Assembly (NCBI GenBank): GCA_019115725.1
Contig: DXCY01000236.1
Span: 1 to 12,011 of the forward strand
Length of the DNA: 12,011 bases
Direction of reading: 5' to 3'
Source of the DNA: Candidatus Luteimonas excrementigallinarum
GTDB lineage: Bacteria > Pseudomonadota > Gammaproteobacteria > Xanthomonadales > Xanthomonadaceae
Shown piece after piece: positions 7,892-12,011 of the stretch; within the stretch, counting starts at the first letter, position 1; each line of letters begins with the position of its first letter. The notes below the pieces were generated by a model, which was not told the origin of the DNA, searched no databases, and worked only from the letters and a program-made list of their open reading frames with translations. Both the position numbers and the translations under genes were made by a program.

Positions 7892-8380
7892 ATGCCTTAC
7901 ACCCCGATCGTTGCCACCCTCGGCTATGTGCTCTCGGCCGATGGCCGCAGCGTGCTGATGATTCACCGCAACGCGCGCAAACATGACCAGCACCTGGGCA
8001 AGTACAACGGCCTGGGCGGCAAGATCGAGGCCGATGAGGACGTGGTGGCGGGCATGCGCCGCGAAATCCGCGAGGAGGCCGGCATCGAATGCGATGCGCT
8101 GCGCCTGCGCGGCACGATCAGCTGGCCCGGCTTCGGCAGGAACGGCGAGGACTGGCTCGGCTTTGTGTTCGTGATCGACCGCTACAGCGGCACGCCCCTG
8201 GCATCCAATCCGGAGGGCACGCTGGAGTGGGTGCCGGTGGAGCGGATCATGGAGCTGCCGCTGTGGGAAGGCGATCGCGAGTTCCTGCCGCTGGTGTTCG
8301 ATGACGATCCGCGCGCTTTCCACGGCGTGATGCCGTATCGCGACGGGCGCATGCAGTCGTGGAGCTTTTCCCGGATCTGA
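7892..8380 (+). CDS. MutT/NUDIX hydrolase, 8-oxo-dGTP diphosphatase type
   Basis: The product is 162 aa. I start at 7892 because the NUDIX fold begins at once (MPYTPIVATLGYVL); an earlier in-frame ATG at 7688 would lie inside the kinase gene. The NUDIX box is complete: Gly43, Glu49, Arg57-Glu58, Glu61-Glu62 and Gly64 fit GX5EX7REUXEEXGU. The preceding HLGKYNGLGGK resembles the HxGKxNGLGGK segment of MutX/MTH1-type 8-oxo-dGTP hydrolases, and WPGFG (78-82) follows. The likely role is clearing oxidised purine nucleotides in the cytoplasm; the substrate is inferred. No good Shine-Dalgarno sequence precedes the ATG. The gene lies 79 bases after the kinase gene on the same strand and ends 15 bases from the convergent regulator gene. 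Confidence 0.9.
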   Translation: MPYTPIVATLGYVLSADGRSVLMIHRNARKHDQHLGKYNGLGGKIEADEDVVAGMRREIREEAGIECDALRLRGTISWPGFGRNGEDWLGFVFVIDRYSGTPLASNPEGTLEWVPVERIMELPLWEGDREFLPLVFDDDPRAFHGVMPYRDGRMQSWSFSRI

Positions 8381-8395
8381 GCGCGGGCCCGGGGC

Positions 8396-9061
8396 CTATG
8401 CCTGCACCTGGCGCGCCGGGTCGCCGATTTCCAGCTCGCGCAGCACCACGCCGGCATGGGTGCGGTTGCGCACACCGAGTTTTTCGAAGATGGCCGAGAG
8501 GTGCGCTTTCACCGTGCGTTCCTGCACGTCCAGGCGGTCGGCGATCTGCTTGTTGAGCAGGCCTTCGGCCACCAGGCTCAGTACCCGGAACTGCTGCGGA
8601 GTCAGGCTGGCGAGACGGCCGGCCAGGTCGGCGTCGCCGGGCAGGGAGTCGGCCCGTTCCACCGCGCCGCGCAGCGACGCAGGCAGCCACTGGTCGCAGG
8701 CCAGCACGGTGCGGATGGCTTCGCGCATTTCGTCCAGCCCCGCGCTCTTGGGAATGTAGCCAGCGGCGCCGTGATCGAGCGCGCGGCGGATCACCTGCGG
8801 GTCCTCGTTGGCCGAGACCAGCACCACCGCCACTGCCGGAAATTGGGCGCGAATGGCCGCCAGCCCCGCCAGGCCGTGGTTGCCAGGCATGTGCAGGTCC
8901 AGCAATACAAGATCGATCTCCGGCCGTGTTTCAAGCAGGTCGATCACGCCTTGGAACGAATCCGCCTCACAGGCCACCGTATCGGGTACGGCCTCCAGCG
9001 CCGCCCCGCGCAGCGCGGCGCGGAACAGGGGGTGGTCGTCGGCGATCAGCAGGCTGGGCAT
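8396..9061 (-). CDS. crbR: LuxR/NarL-type response regulator (CrbR/ErdR-like)
   Basis: The product is 221 aa. The receiver domain (1-120) has the acidic pair Asp8/Asp9 in IADDHPLFR, phospho-acceptor Asp55 in LLDLHMPG and Lys105 in IPKSAG. A linker leads to the LuxR helix-turn-helix (about 153-207: LTPQQFRVL, KQIADRL, RTVKAHLSAIFEKLGVRNR). The receiver and the TVKAHxSAI helix look like CrbR/ErdR, the partner of SLC5-type hybrid kinases. This makes the upstream kinase the probable phosphodonor, although the NUDIX gene lies between them and the regulator is on the other strand. The start at 9061 opens directly on the receiver strand; a longer in-frame reading across the next gene is an antisense artefact. 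There is no Shine-Dalgarno, and TACAAT ends exactly six bases before the ATG, which suggests a leaderless mRNA. Confidence 0.92.
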   Translation of the reverse strand: MPSLLIADDHPLFRAALRGAALEAVPDTVACEADSFQGVIDLLETRPEIDLVLLDLHMPGNHGLAGLAAIRAQFPAVAVVLVSANEDPQVIRRALDHGAAGYIPKSAGLDEMREAIRTVLACDQWLPASLRGAVERADSLPGDADLAGRLASLTPQQFRVLSLVAEGLLNKQIADRLDVQERTVKAHLSAIFEKLGVRNRTHAGVVLRELEIGDPARQVQA

Positions 9062-9067
9062 GGCCCG

Positions 9068-9073
9068 ATTGTA
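9068..9073 (-). promoter_or_regulatory. -10 hexamer giving a leaderless regulator transcript
   Basis: On the minus strand TACAAT (9073-9068) is followed by CGGGCC and then the ATG at 9061. With the usual -12 to -7 placement, transcription would begin at the A of the start codon. No Shine-Dalgarno sequence is present. Confidence 0.55.
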
Positions 9074-9096
9074 GGCCGCGCACGCGCCGCGCGGCC
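9074..9096. promoter_or_regulatory. Perfect 8-bp inverted repeat in the regulator/oligomer hydrolase divergent region
   Basis: GGCCGCGC (9074-9081) and GCGCGGCC (9089-9096) are exact reverse complements with a seven-base spacer. If the regulator transcript starts at 9061, the dyad covers -13 to -35 of that promoter, where a protein would block or contact polymerase. It could be an operator, possibly for the regulator itself. Since GTAG precedes it (9071-9074), a REP-type hairpin is the other reading. The arms are GC-only in a GC-rich genome, which weakens it. Confidence 0.4.
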
Positions 9097-9118
9097 GGGT
9101 TCGACGGCTGTACGAAGG

Positions 9119-9124
9119 TACGAT
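9119..9124 (+). promoter_or_regulatory. Alternative -10-like hexamer for the oligomer hydrolase gene
   Basis: TACGAT lies 33 bases before the ATG at 9158 and would produce a leader starting near 9131. GTACGA occurs twice here (9110-9115 and 9118-9123). A purine stretch AGGGGAGG (9131-9138) is 19 bases from the ATG, too far for a normal ribosome site. Confidence 0.28.
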
Positions 9125-9145
9125 GCCCGCAGGGGAGGCGGCTGA

Positions 9146-9151
9146 TATCGT
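9146..9151 (+). promoter_or_regulatory. -10-like hexamer at leaderless spacing before the oligomer hydrolase gene
   Basis: TATCGT is followed by CGGCGC and the ATG at 9158, the same six-base spacing as for the regulator. It matches TATAAT at four of six bases. It competes with TACGAT at 9119-9124 as the promoter. Confidence 0.35.
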
Positions 9152-9157
9152 CGGCGC

Positions 9158-10978
9158 ATGAAGGCACAATCCGTCAGACTCTCCATTCCCGTGCTGGCAC
9201 TGCTGCTGGCGGCCTGCGCCTCCGGCGCCCGCCCGGCCACGCCCGATGCCATGACCTTTACCCACCCGCACCACAGCGTGCACCGCGACGGCGACGACCT
9301 GCTCAGCGCTGGCCTGGGCATGGCGGGGCTGCGCACGCCGATGGCGCCGACCTTCGCCGATCCGGAACACCCCACTGCGGCAGAGCTGCGCCGACGCGCG
9401 TTGTGGACCAGCTGGCGCGGCATCGCCGACCTGCGGCCCGGTGGAGTGGGCGAGGCCTATGGCAGCCTGGATGCGGTGCCGGGGCGTGAGTTCCACGCGC
9501 TGGCCCGGCTGCCCGGTACGCGCCATCCGCATCGGGTGATGGTGCAGCTGCCGGATGCCTTCGACGCAGCAAAGCCATGCCTGGTGGTGACGGCTTCTTC
9601 CGGCTCGCGCGGGATCTATGGTTCGATCGCCGTCGCCGGTGGATGGGGCCTGCCGCGCGGCTGCGCGGTGGCCTATACCGACAAGGGCGCGGGCAGCGAT
9701 TACTTCGATCTGGATGCCGGCGTGGGCATCGACGCGACGGGCCAGGCCGGCGCGGGCCGCGAAGATGCAGTGTTTGTTCCGGAAGTGGCCGAAGGCGCCA
9801 GTGGGGTGACGTTTGCGCACGCGCATTCGCAGGACAATCCCGAGGCAGACTGGGGCCGCCACGTGCGCCAGGCGGCGGAATTCGCGCTGCAGTCCATGAG
9901 CGAGGCGCTGCCGGAGGCCGGGCCATTCACCTTCGACAACGTCCGCGTCATTGCCGTGGGCATCTCCAACGGCGGCGGTGCGGTGCTCCGCGCCGCCGAG
10001 CTGGAGGGTGACTGGCTGGATGCGGTGGTTGCCGGCGAGCCCAGCGTGTATTCGCCGGGCGAGGGCGCGCGCAGCCTGTATGACTACACCACCGAGGCGG
10101 CGCTGCTGATGCCGTGTGCATTGGCCGACCGTGAGGACCTGCCGCTGTCGCCGCTGAGCCCGGCCTCGGCGCCACTGCGGGCTGCACGCTGTGCATCGCT
10201 GGCTGCGGCTGGCCTGGTGGAGGGCGCGGACACGGCGGCCCAGGCCGCCTCGGCCTGGCAGCAGCTGGAGCAGGCCGGATGGACGGCCGAGGCACTGCGG
10301 GCCGGGGCGCTGTCGGTGGACTTCGATCTGTGGCGGTCGGTGGCGGTGACTTATGCCTCGGCCTATGGGCGCTTCCGCGCGGGCGAGCATCCCTGCGGTT
10401 TCAGCTTTGCCGCCCAGAACGCCGACTTCAGCCCGCGCCCGGCCACCGCCGCCGAGCGCGCCGCGTGGTGGAGCGACGCCAGCGGCATTCCGCCCGGCAA
10501 CGGCGTGGGCATCATCGATCCGCAGGCTGCCCTGCCTGATCCCACCGTGGCCGGCCTGCAGTGCCTGCGGGCGCTGAATGATGGCGACGGCGAGGCCGCG
10601 GCGCGTGTGCGCGCCGGGGTGGAGGAAACCCGCCTCGGGCTGCCGCGTGAGGGTCTGCCAGTCGTGCTGGTGCACGGTGTTGACGATGGCCTGATTCCAA
10701 TCGCCTTCACCAGTGATCCCTATGCCGCCTGGGCACGCGCTGCCGGGCGCGAGGTGTCGCTGTGGCGGGTGCACGGTGCCCAGCATTTTGATGGTTTTCT
10801 GGTGCTGCCCGACTACGCCGCGCGTTACGTACCGCTGATCCCGTACGTGCATACCGCGCTGGACCAGGTGGCGGGATACCTGGATGGCCGGGGGCCGCTG
10901 CCGGCCAATGCCGACATCAAACCCCTGCCGCGTGAGGGCGTCGCAGCCCCCGCCCTGGAGCAGCTCGCCATCCCATAG
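9158..10978 (+). CDS. D-(-)-3-hydroxybutyrate oligomer hydrolase, predicted lipoprotein
   Basis: The product is 606 aa. The N-terminus (basic MKAQSVR, hydrophobic core, LAAC) is a lipoprotein signal with Cys20 as the lipidation site, so the enzyme should be anchored in the periplasm or outer membrane. The alpha/beta-hydrolase nucleophile is Ser270 in AVGISNGGG. A likely acid lies in VHGVDDGLIP (Asp509 or Asp510), and a likely catalytic His543 in HGAQHFDGF. SSGSRGIYG (147-155) and AYTDKGAGSDYFD (172-184) fit the 3HBOH family. The family cleaves 3-hydroxybutyrate dimers and short oligomers left by PHB depolymerase. Members I know are somewhat longer (near 700 aa), so this is a compact form. The gene is divergent from the regulator and lies upstream of pssA and phaE. 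A related esterase or tannase-like role is the alternative. Confidence 0.87.
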   Translation: MKAQSVRLSIPVLALLLAACASGARPATPDAMTFTHPHHSVHRDGDDLLSAGLGMAGLRTPMAPTFADPEHPTAAELRRRALWTSWRGIADLRPGGVGEAYGSLDAVPGREFHALARLPGTRHPHRVMVQLPDAFDAAKPCLVVTASSGSRGIYGSIAVAGGWGLPRGCAVAYTDKGAGSDYFDLDAGVGIDATGQAGAGREDAVFVPEVAEGASGVTFAHAHSQDNPEADWGRHVRQAAEFALQSMSEALPEAGPFTFDNVRVIAVGISNGGGAVLRAAELEGDWLDAVVAGEPSVYSPGEGARSLYDYTTEAALLMPCALADREDLPLSPLSPASAPLRAARCASLAAAGLVEGADTAAQAASAWQQLEQAGWTAEALRAGALSVDFDLWRSVAVTYASAYGRFRAGEHPCGFSFAAQNADFSPRPATAAERAAWWSDASGIPPGNGVGIIDPQAALPDPTVAGLQCLRALNDGDGEAAARVRAGVEETRLGLPREGLPVVLVHGVDDGLIPIAFTSDPYAAWARAAGREVSLWRVHGAQHFDGFLVLPDYAARYVPLIPYVHTALDQVAGYLDGRGPLPANADIKPLPREGVAAPALEQLAIP

Positions 10979-10979
10979 G

Positions 10980-10992
10980 GTGCGATGCGCAC
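10980..10992 (+). terminator. Small hairpin directly after the oligomer hydrolase stop
   Basis: GTGCG-ATG-CGCAC is a perfect five-pair stem with a triloop, one base after the TAG stop. The next T run (11018-11022) is too far for a classic terminator. It may mark the 3' end of the message; termination strength is unknown. Confidence 0.28.
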
Positions 10993-11026
10993 GGGCTTCC
11001 ACACGCTGCCGGAATGATTTTTCTGG

Positions 11027-11032
11027 CACGAT
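11027..11032 (+). promoter_or_regulatory. Weak -10-like hexamer at leaderless spacing before pssA
   Basis: CACGAT is followed by CCGCGG and the ATG at 11039, again exactly six bases. The hexamer matches TATAAT at only three positions, but no Shine-Dalgarno sequence is present either, and the spacing repeats that of the regulator gene. Confidence 0.28.
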
Positions 11033-11038
11033 CCGCGG

Positions 11039-11680
11039 ATGACAACCAACGAATCAAAGCCGCCGCGCGGCCGTCACTTCTCCATGCTGCGTGGCTTCCA
11101 CCTGGCCGACTGGTTCACCCTGGCCAATGCGCTGTGCGGCACATGGGCGGTATTCGCGGCCATGCGCTATCTGCAGCATGGCGATCCGGTGGACCTTCTG
11201 CTGGGCATGGCGCTGGTGCCGCTGGCGTTTGTGTTCGATGCCCTGGACGGGCGCATCGCGCGCTGGCGCAAGGTGGCCTCCACCCTGGGGCGCGAGCTGG
11301 ACTCGCTGGCCGATGTGATCTCGTTCGGCGTCGCGCCGGCCGCGCTCGGTTATGCCTGCGGCATGCAGGGTGGCTGGGACTGGCTGGTGCTCGGCTACTT
11401 CGTGGCCTGTGGGGTCAGCCGGCTGGCGCGCTACAACGTCACCGCCGAGCAGCTGGCCGGTGAGGAAGGCAAGGTCACCTATTTCGAAGGCACCCCGATC
11501 CCCACCAGCATGTTCATCGTACTGGGCCTGGCGGTGCTGGCCTGGCAGGGGCGACTGGACGATGCGCTGTGGCTGGGCGAGTGGCAGCTGGGGCCGTGGC
11601 AGCTGCATCCGCTGACCCTGGTGTACGCGCTGTCCGGCACCCTGATGATCAGCCGCACCCTGCGCATTCCCAAGCCCTGA
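11039..11680 (+). CDS. pssA: CDP-diacylglycerol-serine O-phosphatidyltransferase (CDP-alcohol type)
   Basis: The product is 213 aa. The CDP-alcohol phosphatidyltransferase signature D-x2-DG-x2-AR-x8-G-x3-D-x3-D is exact: Asp67, Asp70-Gly71, Ala74-Arg75, Gly84, Asp88 and Asp92. Six or so hydrophobic segments (about 26-44, 51-68, 93-107, 113-127, 157-172, 188-206) make it an inner-membrane enzyme. The segment YFEGTPIPTS (148-157) resembles the FxGLPxP motif of PssA. PssA joins CDP-diacylglycerol and serine to phosphatidylserine, the precursor of phosphatidylethanolamine. This is the Bacillus/yeast type, not the phospholipase D-like type of E. coli. Phosphatidylcholine synthase (Pcs) is the main alternative and shares the signature. 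A second ATG at 11084 would trim 15 polar residues; neither start has a Shine-Dalgarno. Confidence 0.83.
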   Translation: MTTNESKPPRGRHFSMLRGFHLADWFTLANALCGTWAVFAAMRYLQHGDPVDLLLGMALVPLAFVFDALDGRIARWRKVASTLGRELDSLADVISFGVAPAALGYACGMQGGWDWLVLGYFVACGVSRLARYNVTAEQLAGEEGKVTYFEGTPIPTSMFIVLGLAVLAWQGRLDDALWLGEWQLGPWQLHPLTLVYALSGTLMISRTLRIPKP

Positions 11681-11688
11681 TACCGACA

Positions 11689-11711
11689 CGCCCGGGCAAC
11701 CCGGCGTTGTT
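11689..11711 (+). terminator. Possible terminator after pssA
   Basis: CGCCcGGG (11689-11696) pairs with CCCGGCG (11700-11706): seven pairs, a bulged C at 11693 and a CAA loop. TTGTT (11707-11711) follows directly. It begins eight bases after the pssA stop and runs into the -10-like hexamer of the next gene. Confidence 0.45.
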
Positions 11712-11716
11712 ATGAT
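11711..11716 (+). promoter_or_regulatory. -10-like hexamer upstream of phaE
   Basis: TATGAT matches TATAAT at five of six bases and lies 24 bases before the chosen phaE start. It touches the end of the terminator-like hairpin after pssA, so phaE probably starts its own transcript. No clear -35 is seen at standard spacing. Confidence 0.5.
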
Positions 11717-11740
11717 CGGCGCAACGACCCGGAGGACATG

Positions 11741-12011
11741 ATGGCGGACCAGGACAGGTGGGGCCCTTGGGGCTCGCCGGATTTCGAACAGCTGACGCAG
11801 CGTTACTGGACCGCATGGACCGAGGCCATGCGCGATGCGACCGCGGGGTCCACCGGGCAGGCCGGGGCACGGACGGGCATGCAGGGCTGGCACGACGCAG
11901 TCGACTGGTGGACCCGGCAGGCGCACGGCAACCGCGCCGGGGTCGATGACACCCTGGAGCGTTTCAACACCCAGGCGCGCGACTGGTTCGGGCAGATGCA
12001 GCAGGTCGCCG
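11741..12011 (+). CDS. phaE: PhaE-like class III PHA synthase subunit, N-terminal part
   Basis: The gene is open to the right edge, and 90 codons are visible. Two ATGs stand side by side (11738 and 11741). I prefer the second because GGAGG (11731-11735) is five bases from it but only two from the first. The visible part is soluble and rich in tryptophan and helix formers: FEQLTQRYWTAWTEAM (15-30), WHDAVDWWTRQ (50-60) and FNTQARDWFGQM (75-86). This is the style of PhaE N-termini in xanthomonads. PhaE pairs with catalytic PhaC at the PHA granule to polymerise 3-hydroxyacyl-CoA. A phaC gene would be expected just downstream, beyond the window. With no catalytic motif expected in PhaE and only the N-terminus visible, the call rests on composition, motif style and context. 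Confidence 0.68.
   Translation, partial: MADQDRWGPWGSPDFEQLTQRYWTAWTEAMRDATAGSTGQAGARTGMQGWHDAVDWWTRQAHGNRAGVDDTLERFNTQARDWFGQMQQVA

Noticed and set aside
8381..8395. GC-rich gap between NUDIX and regulator genes as a two-way terminator
   Set aside because: Only a four-pair stem (GGCC/GGCC) can be drawn and no T run is present on either strand.
11008..11027. Hairpin GCCGGAA/TTCTGGC before pssA as a terminator
   Set aside because: The stem has a G-T pair, the T bases are in the loop and arm rather than after it, and it overlaps the likely pssA promoter.
8396..11029. Minus-strand open frame of 877 codons joining the response regulator to a long upstream extension
   Set aside because: Only the last 221 codons have domain content. 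The rest is antisense to the oligomer hydrolase gene, and its residues are the low-complexity H/Q/R/G mixture typical of antisense reading in GC-rich DNA.
1..12011. Novel defence system, prophage, insertion sequence or CRISPR array
   Set aside because: All complete genes fall into known housekeeping, signalling or carbon-storage families. No transposase, integrase, spaced direct-repeat array or toxin-antitoxin-like pair was seen on either strand.

Overview
The window is GC-rich (about 65-70% in most genes). Its gene families and gene order fit a gammaproteobacterium of the Xanthomonadaceae, most likely Stenotrophomonas or a close relative. This is inferred from three things: an mrp-dcd pair, an SLC5-type hybrid kinase with a LuxR-type partner, and a phospholipid synthase gene followed by a class III PHA synthase subunit. 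GTAG-led hairpins resembling the repetitive elements of that genus also fit. There is no rRNA, tRNA, CRISPR array, insertion sequence or phage gene. No gene-free stretch exceeds about 165 bases.

Layout, left to right. Bases 1-149 are AT-rich and carry two overlapping hairpins; one of them, followed by a T-rich tract on the minus strand, may end the first gene. An exported S9-family serine peptidase lies on the minus strand (150-2174) and has lower GC than its neighbours. Divergent from it are mrp (P-loop Fe-S carrier) and dcd (dCTP deaminase) on the plus strand. A HIT-family hydrolase on the minus strand converges on dcd, with a REP-like palindrome at the junction that also supplies the HIT stop codon. 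Next on the plus strand are a large membrane sensor kinase (transporter-like SLC5 domain, STAC, PAS, kinase, receiver) and a MutT/NUDIX hydrolase. Tail to tail with the NUDIX gene is a LuxR-type response regulator on the minus strand. Divergent from the regulator is a predicted lipoprotein 3-hydroxybutyrate oligomer hydrolase. A phosphatidylserine-synthase-type enzyme follows, and the window ends inside the first 90 codons of a PhaE-like PHA synthase subunit.

How the genes may work together. The kinase and regulator look like the CrbS/CrbR (MxtR/ErdR) two-component system, which in Vibrio and Pseudomonas controls the acetate switch (acetyl-CoA synthetase and related genes). Here the pair sits beside an oligomer hydrolase that would release 3-hydroxybutyrate and beside PHA synthase. 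A link between sensing of small carbon acids and storage-polymer turnover is a reasonable inference, but the sequence does not prove it. Three genes (the regulator, the oligomer hydrolase and the phospholipid synthase) lack a properly placed Shine-Dalgarno sequence. Each has a -10-like hexamer exactly six bases before its ATG, which suggests leaderless transcripts. I found no clearly undescribed system; the most interesting signals are the carbon-control neighbourhood, the leaderless starts, a perfect dyad over the regulator's promoter, and hairpins placed directly after TAG stop codons.
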